64,000 bases of DNA, from positions 1-64,000 of IMG/VR virus record IMGVR_UViG_3300027749_000062; one strand, written 5' to 3'. Both the position numbers and the translations under genes were made by a program. The DNA is from a virus. Of the stretch, positions 33,801 through 40,922 are shown piece after piece. Under the pieces are notes generated by a model, which ran no database searches, was not told the origin of the DNA, and saw only the letters and a list, made by a program, of their open reading frames with translations. The stretch's first letter is position 1, and each line of letters begins with the position of its first letter.

Positions 33801-34891
33801 TTGCCGCCACCAGCTGAAGTAATATTTAAAAAAACTGAATTAGCGCCATTAGTTGATGCCGGTGTTCCGCTGCCACCAACTCCTCCACTTCCTCCACTGC
33901 CAACGGTGATTACATAATTAGAGTTGGTATCAATCGTGACCCCAGTACCAGTGCGAAAACCTCCAGCACCACCGCCGCCTGAAGCGCCTCCGCCACCACC
34001 ACCAACAACAAGATATTGTGCTGTCAGTGAAGACAAAGGCAACAGAGTTCCTGATGTGTTAAATATGTGAATTGTGTTTGTGCCATCAGTTGTGACAACT
34101 CCGCCACCGAATTGCTGTGCGCCAACGTAGGAGATGATTACGACACCGGAGCCTCCGTTGCCGCCCGTTGTACCACTAACTGATGCTCCACCGCCACCAC
34201 CACCAAGGTTTGCTGTACCGGAGCTACCAGCACCAGAGGATGCACCATTGCCACCACCGCCATTACCACCTGTGCCTCGAGTTGATTGAGTTGTAGCACC
34301 GCCTCCACCGCCACCAGCATAGTAGGTAGATGTGCCTGAGATGCTATTTGCAGTACCTACGCCACCAGCACCAGATTGCCCATTTACACCGGCAGCACCG
34401 ACCGCCGAAGAACCGCCGCCACCACCAGTTGCACTGTAAGAAGCATTGTCCGTAATACCTTGTCCACCAGCGTAACCTTGCACTGGGGATGTAGATGGTG
34501 TGTTTCCAGCGCCGCCAGCGGCTGGTGTTCCATCAGGGCCACCACCACTACCAGAACCACCAGCAACGCCTACGTTACTAGCGGTAACTCCTCCCCCACC
34601 TCCTGCCGAAGTGGTTGCGTTAAATGTGGAATCACTACCAGATGCACCAGTACTATTTGCACCAGCACCTCCAGCGCCAACTGTGACTGTGTAAGACAGT
34701 GATGGGTTTAATGATGCTGTTCCCGTCCGATAACCGCCCGCGCCCCCTCCGCTACCGCCGTGAGAAGCAACGCCTCCACCACCCGCGCCCCCGCCAGCAA
34801 CTACAAGATAACTGACGGTAACCGATTGCAGTCCAGTCCACCCAAAGGCAGCAAGTGCGGCCGCTCCAATTTTCGATAAACGTGGCATCAA
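30857..34891 (-). CDS. Giant modular adhesin: two polyglycine domains, LamG, SPRY-like and DUF7483-like heads
   Basis: The 1344 residues are ordered as follows. Two glycine-rich domains (about 25-260 and 285-540), each opening SYLVV or QYLVV and closing GGSGVVIISY, with Gly-Gly-Gly-Gly tracts like the polyglycine sandwiches of gp38-type adhesins. A LamG-type lectin domain (about 560-740, WTWSGWVKRGN, WYHIVVAVD, YLAEVNFIDG). A SPRY-like region (about 830-990, GLWYAELTLS, VLGIAFDGATRKVWFAKNN). DUF7483-like repeats (about 1005-1340, PDWVWIKKRS, FDVLRG, MIIVKQRN, YVFSAIAGYSAFGSYTGNG). It is probably the main receptor-binding protein. Codons in the LamG to DUF7483 part are much richer in G and C than those of the core genes. 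Confidence 0.82.
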   Translation of the reverse strand: MMPRLSKIGAAALAAFGWTGLQSVTVSYLVVAGGGAGGGGVASHGGSGGGAGGYRTGTASLNPSLSYTVTVGAGGAGANSTGASGSDSTFNATTSAGGGGGVTASNVGVAGGSGSGGGPDGTPAAGGAGNTPSTSPVQGYAGGQGITDNASYSATGGGGGSSAVGAAGVNGQSGAGGVGTANSISGTSTYYAGGGGGGATTQSTRGTGGNGGGGNGASSGAGSSGTANLGGGGGGASVSGTTGGNGGSGVVIISYVGAQQFGGGVVTTDGTNTIHIFNTSGTLLPLSSLTAQYLVVGGGGGGASGGGGAGGFRTGTGVTIDTNSNYVITVGSGGSGGVGGSGTPASTNGANSVFLNITSAGGGNGARIGNSGELSGGSGGSGGGGGGFSNSITNGGSGNTPSTSPSQGNNGGSNGTQLSSPYPAGGGGGASAVGGNGSGGSISGNGGAGTASSISGSSVTYAGGGGGGSYGSGTAGTGGAGGGGAGSGTTTGTSGTAGTGGGGGGSYVSGTGGNGGSGVVIISYAGSTQQMAGGTVTISGGNVIHTFTSSGYLTPIKYASRSLRFRSTNNSYLNRTPAKASNQKTWTWSGWVKRGNLATGAAQFLFTAHSGSPWGGIILDSTNAIQVSFSAGVSGGTYTTALYRDPSAWYHIVVAVDTTQATASNRILIYVNGVVVTSFSATNYPSQNFDTQFNSAIAHYLGCSSSSTENFDGYLAEVNFIDGAALTPSSFGTFNSYGVWQPITYGGSYGTNGFYLTFGNNTSTTTLGYDTSPQGNNWTTNNISVTTGTTYDSMTDVPTLTSATVANYATWNPLRKDNISTIYLTNGNLTAQGPNYPSGAFMSTIASQGSGLWYAELTLSNTTYPTVAVADITVANISPSGSMNVSGVIAWDNSSYFINGSTSSSAATFASGDVLGIAFDGATRKVWFAKNNTWISSGNPAAGTNQIGIVAGTGPLAFACRPENSVAISANFGQQGFTYTPPSGFVALNTYNLSTPTIPNGATQMAATTYTGNGSTQSIVNTVNGTVFQPDWVWIKKRSAAASSGLFDVLRGAGVVLTSNITDAERNNGTGSGGDLIAFNSNGFNLGNNTTGSATDSNLSGSTYIGWQWKANGAGVSNTSGSITSTVSANPTAGFSVVTYTGTNTAATVGHGLGVTPSMIIVKQRNSGSENWLTYHSSLTNPTTSYLYLNSTAAQATTASYWNGGPTSSVFGIGAFSGINASAGTYVAYVFSAIAGYSAFGSYTGNGSSDGPFVYTGFRPRFVLVKHTNDIDSWFVWDSSRISYNAANLTLKPNSSDAEESAYSIDTLSNGFKIRTSDVRQNTSGGTYIYACFAENPFKYANAR

Positions 34892-34898
34892 TTATCCT

Positions 34899-35393
34899 TT
34901 ATGCAAATTTTGTCAACGAAGCCAACACAACAAAAGTTGCACTTCCAGTTTTCTGAATAACATATGTATAACAGTCAATAGAACTTGCATTACCACTTGT
35001 TGGCGCAGAACCGCCTTGCCATTTAGGTGTTACTGAATTACCGTCAATTGTCACGGCACTATTATAATATGCTGTAGAACCTTGAGTAACTAGAAAAGTA
35101 GCAGAAGCAACTTCACCAGTTGCAAGCATAGAGTCCAAACTGTTACCACTTGAAGCTCGAAAATTAAGTGTCCAGTTTCCGGATGCGTTAGTGCTATAAT
35201 ACATTACAGATTGAGTAGCCAAATCATAGTTAACTGTACCTGTAGCAGCAGTCGCAGCAATCGTATCAACTTCAGCAATGCTTGACGTTTTAATAGAAGG
35301 CAGACTTGACGAACCAGTAAAAATAATGGTGTCAGTATTTTGTTGTTCTTGTATTGATGTTCCGTTAAGAACCAATGTGTATCTAGTTGTCAT
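34899..35393 (-). CDS. Structural/fibre-associated beta protein
   Basis: A 164-residue protein starting MTTRYTLVLNGTSIQEQQNT. The rest alternates polar and hydrophobic residues and includes ATGTVNYDLATQSVMYYSTN, NWTLNFRASSGNSLDSML and a C-terminal YTYVIQKTGSATFVVLASLT, a pattern seen in phage virion proteins with repeated short strands that I know from cyanophage-type genomes. No enzymatic motif is present. It lies between a shaft-like gene and the giant adhesin (gaps of seven and eight bases), so it is part of the fibre operon. Its exact part in the fibre is unknown. Confidence 0.7.
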   Translation of the reverse strand: MTTRYTLVLNGTSIQEQQNTDTIIFTGSSSLPSIKTSSIAEVDTIAATAATGTVNYDLATQSVMYYSTNASGNWTLNFRASSGNSLDSMLATGEVASATFLVTQGSTAYYNSAVTIDGNSVTPKWQGGSAPTSGNASSIDCYTYVIQKTGSATFVVLASLTKFA

Positions 35394-35401
35394 ATTTTTC
35401 C

Positions 35402-35824
35402 TTAACTTACTGGCACGTTAATTGTAGAACCTGAGCGATTCAAAATTGGCAATAAACCGTTACCAACAGGTATACTAATTGAGGAACCTGCTCTATTTAG
35501 GACGTATAAAGTAGTAGGTAATGTGCTCCAGCTAGCAGTAGTTCCATTTGTTTTTAAGAAATTATTCGCATAACCTGTTTGCGAAGGTAATGGAGAAAAA
35601 GTAGTCCATGCTGGAGGTGAATCTCCTCCACTGATTAGTACTTGTCCTGAAGTACCATATGCAGTATTACTCGTACCAAATGCAATACCTCCATTGGAAG
35701 TCAAAGTAACTACAGTTACATTATTACCTGTTTGAAATTGCAAAGAGCCGGTACTATCGGCACTTGTTTTAAGTCCTGGTACTCCTGTTATTAATCCTGA
35801 ATCTGCTGATATAATGCTAGACAT
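35402..35824 (-). CDS. Short fibre protein with shared N-terminal module
   Basis: The 140 residues open with a GLKTSADSTGSLQFQTGNN stretch that parallels the N-termini of the proteins at 35833, 37127 and 39366. A middle GTSGQVLISGGDSPPAWTT segment is a common phage fibre element and is also found in the 515-residue fibre at 39366. The C-terminus has two similar tips (LNRAGSSISIPVGNGLLPI and LNRSGSTINVPVS). It has no large head domain, so it may be a minimal or shortened fibre of the family, or a shaft that needs a partner. Confidence 0.72.
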   Translation of the reverse strand: MSSIISADSGLITGVPGLKTSADSTGSLQFQTGNNVTVVTLTSNGGIAFGTSNTAYGTSGQVLISGGDSPPAWTTFSPLPSQTGYANNFLKTNGTTASWSTLPTTLYVLNRAGSSISIPVGNGLLPILNRSGSTINVPVS

Positions 35825-35832
35825 TTTTTTCC

Positions 35833-36963
35833 TTATGCTGTGTATGTGCCGCTGGAGGTGAACGTGTGGATTGTGTTTCCACCAGAAGATGTTACTGTAC
35901 CGCCAGAACCGCGTTGTGAACCGGAGTAACTGATGATTACGATACCGGAGCCGCCATTGCCACCAATTCTTCCATTACTTCCGGCATTACCACCGCCGCC
36001 GCCGCCACCGCCAAGATTTGTAGTGCCAGCAACTCCATTTGCGCCGTTGTAAACAGCCCCGGCTCCACCACCGCCAGCGCCGCCTGCTCCGTTGGTTCCC
36101 CCGTTGATACCACCACCTCCACCACCACCAGCGTAATATGTGGAAGTACCTGAAATTGAAGAAGCAAGGCCAGCGCCGCCTGCACCAGAATTAGAGGTAC
36201 TAGAACCGCCTACTGCGCCAGCGCCACCACCGCCGCTGCACCCGTTTCCGCCACTGGCAGTTCCACCTGCATTACCTTGCCCTGCTGTGCCAGCGTAACC
36301 ACTGGTAGCGGGGCCACCGCCGCTTCCAGAACCGCCAGCAATTCCGTTACCAGTGCCTCCGCCAATTGCAGTAAGAGAACTAAGAACTGAATTGCCGCCT
36401 GCTGTTGCGGTGTAGGTGCCATCTCCTGTTCCACCAGCGCCAATGGTGACGGCATATGCAGTTCCCGAAGCAAGACTCAAAGAACTGCCCGACAACAACC
36501 CACCAGCCCCGGCTCCGCCACCTGCTGGCCCATAACCGCCCCCGCCGCCAGCCACAACTAAATAGCTAACTGCGTATGTAGTAACAATTGAACCCCAGTA
36601 GGAGCCGTTGTACAGTTCAAATGAAGACGTTGTGGAGTTGTAGCGAATCATGCCAGCCACTGCTGTGGGCTGCTGTGCAGTAGTGCCGATGGGCAATGTC
36701 AATGCACCCGTGCTATTCAAGGTGACGTTCTGGCTCGTGTCGATGGTGACCGCAGTCGTTCCTGCGCTTTTTATTGTTAGTGCCGTAGCTGCTGCTGAAC
36801 CAATAGTATTTACCGTAGCTGTGCCTGCAAAGGTAGTGTTCCGGCTTGCATCTATGGTGACCGCAGTTGTTCCTGCCGTTTGGAATGCAAGGACTCCTGA
36901 GGCATCTGCGGTCTGTATTAAACCACCTGTACCTGTATTGCTGGCGTTGATTGTTGTGGTCAT
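35833..36963 (-). CDS. Polyglycine-tipped tail fibre
   Basis: Residues 1-120 form the shared N-terminal module (GLIQTADASGVLAFQTAGTT, then DASRNTTFAG and the QQPTAVAGMIRYNSTTSSFE motif). From about 128 (SYLVVAGGGGGYGPAGGGAG) to the end runs a polyglycine domain closing with GGSGIVIISYSGSQRGSGG and TFTSSGTYTA. The last 40 residues are almost identical to those of the fibre at 39366-40913. Such domains are known at the tips of T2- and S16-like fibres where loops contact the receptor. The start overlaps the stop of a 56-residue gene by an ATGA, so it is coupled with it. Confidence 0.82.
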   Translation of the reverse strand: MTTTINASNTGTGGLIQTADASGVLAFQTAGTTAVTIDASRNTTFAGTATVNTIGSAAATALTIKSAGTTAVTIDTSQNVTLNSTGALTLPIGTTAQQPTAVAGMIRYNSTTSSFELYNGSYWGSIVTTYAVSYLVVAGGGGGYGPAGGGAGAGGLLSGSSLSLASGTAYAVTIGAGGTGDGTYTATAGGNSVLSSLTAIGGGTGNGIAGGSGSGGGPATSGYAGTAGQGNAGGTASGGNGCSGGGGAGAVGGSSTSNSGAGGAGLASSISGTSTYYAGGGGGGGINGGTNGAGGAGGGGAGAVYNGANGVAGTTNLGGGGGGGGNAGSNGRIGGNGGSGIVIISYSGSQRGSGGTVTSSGGNTIHTFTSSGTYTA

Positions 36964-37130
36964 GCTGGTGTATCCGCTGGTTCAGGTGTATTACCTTCAG
37001 CAAGCCATTCTAGGTAGGCTTCAGCAGTAACTAAACAAGATTCCTGCTTGCCATCAGACCATTCACGCCACACAACATTTTCTTGTTGAGTCGTTGGGTC
37101 TTTAACTAATTTCCAAATTGGTGTTGTCAT
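36960..37130 (-). CDS. 56-residue protein between two fibre genes
   Basis: Not part of a larger frame: ATG at 37130, TGA ending at 36960. The product starts MTTPIWKLVKDPTTQQENVV, has a WREWSDGKQESCL stretch and ends AYLEWLAEGNTPEPADTPA. It overlaps the upstream fibre gene by four bases and the downstream one by four bases (ATGA both times), so it is almost certainly translated with them. Similar short proteins occur beside tail fibre genes in other phages, often taken as assembly helpers. I give no function beyond that context. Confidence 0.72.
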   Translation of the reverse strand: MTTPIWKLVKDPTTQQENVVWREWSDGKQESCLVTAEAYLEWLAEGNTPEPADTPA

Positions 37131-38344
37131 AATTCACATCCTGTCGCAATAATTAAACTAGTCGCACTACTGCTTTGTAAAGAAGTTGCATTTCCAATAG
37201 TAAGACCACTTGAACCAGTTACATTTAAGGCAAAAGTTGACAAATTTGTTCCAGTTCCATAAATAGCTACTGTTCCTGCGGCAGAAGTTCCATAATTAGC
37301 TGGTATCACAGCAAAAGTTCCACTAGTCGTTATTCCTGTTGCCGCTACTCTAGGCTGAACAGGATAAGGTGCTGTAAAAATAGCCGCAGTTGATGCATAA
37401 CATTGTCCCGCAAACGGGAAATTGCTACTTGCACCAGAAACAGACCAAGCAGGACAATATCTCTGACATAAAGCCAACTCAGTACCATACGGGCGGTAAT
37501 CAAACGATGTAGCTGTGCTGCCTTTTTCTAGCTGTACGCCTGTGATGTAGAACGTGGCTCCGCTTGTGCCGACTACGCTGGTTGCGCCTGTAGCAGAACG
37601 ATAATCACCAGCCGCCCATGCTCCAGCCGTTCCGCTAAAAGTAGAGCCTACACCCAATCCAAAATTAACATAAACCCCAACCCCATTAGTTGCCCCCGCC
37701 CAAGTTCCAGTAGTATCACCAGCAATTGTTATGCTGATTGTTGTCCATGTATTTGCTGAAGAGATGGTGTATGTAAAAGGATATGACCTATTAAAACTTG
37801 ACCCATTTCCTAAACTTCCACCAAAAGTTCCAGTAAGTGATGAATAAACTCTAAAAGATAATGTAACTGTCTGTGCGTTTGCAGTACCCCAAGCCATATC
37901 TGCAAAATTAAACCCTTCAATTGCTTGAATAAATGTGTAAATGCTTCCAGCAACTATTGAAAATGCCGATTGGGATGTTATTCCAAAATAGTTATTAAAT
38001 CCAACTGGAGGAGTTACCGAGCCAGCATTTTGTTGCCCAACAACTTTACCAGTTGTCGGGTATTGAACAACTTGCCATCTATCTACCGTGTATCCACTAA
38101 TAGTATTCGCCGTTGCCGCCCCCGCATTACGCTGGTCAATCACCATCGCACCATTGATGATGCGGTTCTTGAAGCCAAAGGTGTTTGGCAGGTTTGCGTA
38201 GCCAGCAAAGGTGGCATTTTGCGAAGTATCCAGTGTGAGCGCAGTCGTGCCGTTGTTGGTCTGCAATACCAACGCACCTGTGGTATCAGCAGTAGCAACC
38301 AAACCGGTACTGGATGTTGTTCCTGCAGAAATACTTGATGCCAT
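37127..38344 (-). CDS. Tail fibre with carbohydrate-binding-type head
   Basis: The 405 residues comprise the shared N-terminal module (about 1-55, GLVATADTTGALVLQTNN, DTSQNATFAG) and a head (about 56-300) starting FGFKNRIINGAMVIDQRN, followed by TVDRWQVVQ, strands of a jelly-roll, and closing with TFYITGVQLEKGSTATSF and DYRPYGTELALCQRYC. This head is frequent in tail fibres of environmental phages and resembles carbohydrate-binding modules. The C-terminal 100 residues form a separate small beta domain. It couples to the 56-residue gene through an ATGA overlap. A sugar target is inferred. Confidence 0.82.
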   Translation of the reverse strand: MASSISAGTTSSTGLVATADTTGALVLQTNNGTTALTLDTSQNATFAGYANLPNTFGFKNRIINGAMVIDQRNAGAATANTISGYTVDRWQVVQYPTTGKVVGQQNAGSVTPPVGFNNYFGITSQSAFSIVAGSIYTFIQAIEGFNFADMAWGTANAQTVTLSFRVYSSLTGTFGGSLGNGSSFNRSYPFTYTISSANTWTTISITIAGDTTGTWAGATNGVGVYVNFGLGVGSTFSGTAGAWAAGDYRSATGATSVVGTSGATFYITGVQLEKGSTATSFDYRPYGTELALCQRYCPAWSVSGASSNFPFAGQCYASTAAIFTAPYPVQPRVAATGITTSGTFAVIPANYGTSAAGTVAIYGTGTNLSTFALNVTGSSGLTIGNATSLQSSSATSLIIATGCEL

Positions 38345-38353
38345 TTATTATCC

Positions 38354-38968
38354 TTAAAAAATTAACCAGCGTTGGCCGCTGGTAATTGTAACTGATTGTC
38401 CATTCGCCACAGTCACAGGACCAACTGTCATAGCATTATAACCTGCAGCAATTGTATAACTTGAACTTATCGTTGCTCTATTTAGGTATAAACCATTATT
38501 TGCCGTGACTACAGATGCTTGTAATTCACCGGTAGATGGTTTATATAACAAATTTGTATTGCTGGTATAAACTGTAGTCGCAGAACCAGTTGTTGATGCC
38601 GCAAACAATGGATACTCATAACTAGCAGTCGTTGTATCGTTGCTTAGAGTTGCACCACCAACAGAAGTCCATGCAGGAGATGCACCACCATATCCCTCAA
38701 ATTGGCTTGTCGTTGTATTGTAACGCAACATACCAGTAGCTGGACTTGCTGGTTGTTGTCCTGTTGTACCTTTACTTAATGTAAGAGCTCCAGTGGATGT
38801 AAAAGTGCCATTTTGGTTTGCATCAATCAAAAAGGCTTGTGTGCCGTTAGTGGATATAGCTAATTGATTTGTGTTTGGATAGTAAACACCCGTAGTTGTG
38901 CCAGCAGTACCACCTTGTATTGCTGGTGTCGTTGCGCTATTGTCTGTGCCGTTAAGAAATAATGGCAT
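38354..38968 (-). CDS. Short fibre with common C-terminal tip
   Basis: A 204-residue fibre. It has LFLNGTDNSATTPAIQGGTA at the start, GQQPASPATGMLRYNTTTSQ in the middle (as in the 35833 fibre) and a C-terminal stretch TVGPVTVANGQSVTITSGQR followed by Trp-Leu-Ile-Phe. The same closing motif ends the 747-residue repeat fibre at 40923-43166. The tip resembles the small terminal domains of cyanophage fibres. No head with lectin features is present, so a distinct receptor role is uncertain. It lies nine bases before the 405-residue fibre gene. Confidence 0.75.
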   Translation of the reverse strand: MPLFLNGTDNSATTPAIQGGTAGTTTGVYYPNTNQLAISTNGTQAFLIDANQNGTFTSTGALTLSKGTTGQQPASPATGMLRYNTTTSQFEGYGGASPAWTSVGGATLSNDTTTASYEYPLFAASTTGSATTVYTSNTNLLYKPSTGELQASVVTANNGLYLNRATISSSYTIAAGYNAMTVGPVTVANGQSVTITSGQRWLIF

Positions 38969-39002
38969 AGTTTACTCCACAATTTAGAATGGTTGTTTTC
39001 AT

Positions 39003-39347
39003 TTATTCCAGAACAACCCAAGAAGTAGTTGATTCATTCCATTCGTATATGCCGTCAGTAGGCATTGGTGTTGGTGCATCCCACAGGCAAGTTTCATCAT
39101 TCAATGTCCAAGATGGAAATGGTTGTGGTGGAATAAAAGCGTCACGGGTTCTATCGTAAGTAAAACCAACACCAGCGTAATTTTTACGCAATGGAGTGCC
39201 GCCGTTAGCGTGAACACCGCCTCGGGTATTATAACTAGTCTGGATCCATTCACCAGGACTTGTGTCTACGAATGTTTGAAAAAACTCAGGTTCAGCCACA
39301 ATGACTTGAACTACTACGCCGTTTGATACTTTTGCAAAATGTGCCAT
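39003..39347 (-). CDS. Conserved small protein following a polyglycine fibre (paralogue 2)
   Basis: The 114 residues parallel the 113-residue protein at 30506-30847 over their whole length: HFAKVSNGVVVQVIVAEPEF, then WIQTSYNTRGGVHANGG, PLRKNYAGVGFTYDRTRDAF and PPQPFPSWTLN, ending NESTTSWVVLE. Differences concentrate in residues 20-32 and 85-100. It starts 18 bases after the polyglycine fibre gene 39366-40913. The repeated pairing of this family with a polyglycine protein is the main clue to its role. Duplication within the phage or independent gain with the fibre are both possible. Confidence 0.75.
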   Translation of the reverse strand: MAHFAKVSNGVVVQVIVAEPEFFQTFVDTSPGEWIQTSYNTRGGVHANGGTPLRKNYAGVGFTYDRTRDAFIPPQPFPSWTLNDETCLWDAPTPMPTDGIYEWNESTTSWVVLE

Positions 39348-39365
39348 ATTAACTCCTTAACTTTT

Positions 39366-40913
39366 TTATGCTGTGTATGTACCGCTTGATGTAAATGTAT
39401 GTATAGTGTTTCCACCAGAAGATGTTACTGTACCACCTGTGCCTTTTTGCGAACCGGAGTAACTGATGATGACGATGCCGGAACCACCATTAGTGCCCGT
39501 ATTTGGGGCGTTCCATGTACAGCCCCCACCACCACCAGAATTTACAGTCGCGGCATTGGGATATGCGCCGCCGCCACCTGCACCGCCGCTGCCGTTACCA
39601 CCAGCGCCGGCACCACCACCACCGCCAGCGTAAGTAACACTGGAACCGGATATGCTACTTGCTGTTCCAGCACCACCCGTTCCACCAGAAGAACCAGAAC
39701 CAGAATTTCCGGCCGCTGAAGCGCCTCCGCCGCCACCACACGCATTGCCACCACCTCCACCGCCACCGGCATTTCCTTGCCCAGTAGTGCCAGAGCCGCC
39801 GCCATTACCACCGCGGCCGCCACCACCAGAACCACCAGAAACGCCAGTACCGGAACTACCGCCACCACCACCAAGAGCAGTTACAAGACTACCAATACTT
39901 GAATTACCGCCGGTATCACCAACACCGGTTGCCGCTGGTTGAGCGGATCCACCTGCACCAACAGTCACTGTGTATGCGGTTCCAGTAAGAACACTGGTAG
40001 ACGAAGTTAAAAGGCCTCCAGCCCCTCCGCCACCTGAACCTCCGCTGCCACCGCCACCGCCAGCAACTACCAAATAACTGACTGTGTAAAAACCTAAATT
40101 AGCTAATGTGGTGAGAAATGTTGGTGTAAGAGCCGTGCTGAACACAAACCATGAAGTGGATGCAGAACGATATATGTAAGATATTGATTGTCCCGGCACT
40201 AACCCAGGAATTGTGTTATTCAGCGTCTGTCCTGTATTAGCATTAAGTGTAAGTGTAGTAATTTCTTTTGTGCTACTGAAGCTAACCACCATTCCATCAC
40301 TAGGTGAAGCAGGCATTGTAATGGTTCCGGTAAGCAATGTACCGGCCGGGTTGATTATCAGCGTGTTGTAGGTGCTGAAAGTATATGAGAACCCCGTAGT
40401 CGGGACTAGGTAGTCGTAGTTTTGCACTACGCCTTTACCAGTGGATTTAATTGTGCCCGCGAACGTGGCGTTTTGGCTTGTGTCAATAGTGACCGCTGTG
40501 TTTCCATTAGTAGCAATAGTAACTGGACCACCAGACGAGGCCACAGATACGTTAGATGTGCCGTTAGAAATGGATGTTGTTGACAGAGTAGTCCAAGTAG
40601 GTGATGCACTCGATCCTGCTGAAGTCAGAACTTGTCCGTTTGTTCCAAAAGATGGTGTAGAACCTAAACCTATTGCTTGACTTGAATTAAGTGTGAGCGC
40701 AGTAGTTCCTGCACTTTTTAATGTGAGTGATGTAGCTGCTGCCGAAGTGATAGTGTTTGATGTAATTGAACCATTAAATGTTACATTTTGATTAGAATCG
40801 ATAAGAACTGCATTAGCTGAACTTGTACCAGTTTGTATTTGCAGATTGCCAGATAAATCTGACCTTACTGTAAATGCTGTTGTGAGTAAAGTTCCAGTTG
40901 ATAGTGTGCTCAT
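39366..40913 (-). CDS. Polyglycine-tipped tail fibre with long N-terminal shaft
   Basis: The 515 residues start with a variant of the shared module (SDLSGNLQIQTGTSSANAVL, then DSNQNVTFNG, a GTNGQVLTSAGSSASPTW segment and DTSQNATFAG), followed by a compact region (about 165-265). The polyglycine domain begins with SYLVVAGGGGGSGGSGGGGA near residue 282 and ends GGSGIVIISYSGSQKGTGG with TFTSSGTYTA. Compared with the 35833 fibre the last 40 residues differ at only two or three positions, while the N-terminal parts differ strongly, which indicates head exchange or recent duplication of the tip. Confidence 0.82.
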   Translation of the reverse strand: MSTLSTGTLLTTAFTVRSDLSGNLQIQTGTSSANAVLIDSNQNVTFNGSITSNTITSAAATSLTLKSAGTTALTLNSSQAIGLGSTPSFGTNGQVLTSAGSSASPTWTTLSTTSISNGTSNVSVASSGGPVTIATNGNTAVTIDTSQNATFAGTIKSTGKGVVQNYDYLVPTTGFSYTFSTYNTLIINPAGTLLTGTITMPASPSDGMVVSFSSTKEITTLTLNANTGQTLNNTIPGLVPGQSISYIYRSASTSWFVFSTALTPTFLTTLANLGFYTVSYLVVAGGGGGSGGSGGGGAGGLLTSSTSVLTGTAYTVTVGAGGSAQPAATGVGDTGGNSSIGSLVTALGGGGGSSGTGVSGGSGGGGRGGNGGGSGTTGQGNAGGGGGGGNACGGGGGASAAGNSGSGSSGGTGGAGTASSISGSSVTYAGGGGGAGAGGNGSGGAGGGGAYPNAATVNSGGGGGCTWNAPNTGTNGGSGIVIISYSGSQKGTGGTVTSSGGNTIHTFTSSGTYTA

Positions 40914-40922
40914 TTTTTTATT

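Noticed and set aside
34885-34911. TTGACA upstream of the giant adhesin as a sigma-70 promoter
   Set aside because: No acceptable -10 box is found at 16-18 bases; the best candidate (TAATTG) is poor and overlaps the start codon.
38975-39015. Inverted repeat GGTTGTT/AACAACC as a terminator after the 204-residue fibre gene region
   Set aside because: The loop is long, the stem is seven base pairs and one arm lies within the end of the coding region of the 114-residue protein; there is no T-run.
30857-40913. Long open frames on the plus strand and in other frames opposite the polyglycine genes
   Set aside because: They arise because glycine-rich coding sequence lacks stop codons in other frames; their products are low-complexity and have no ribosome sites.
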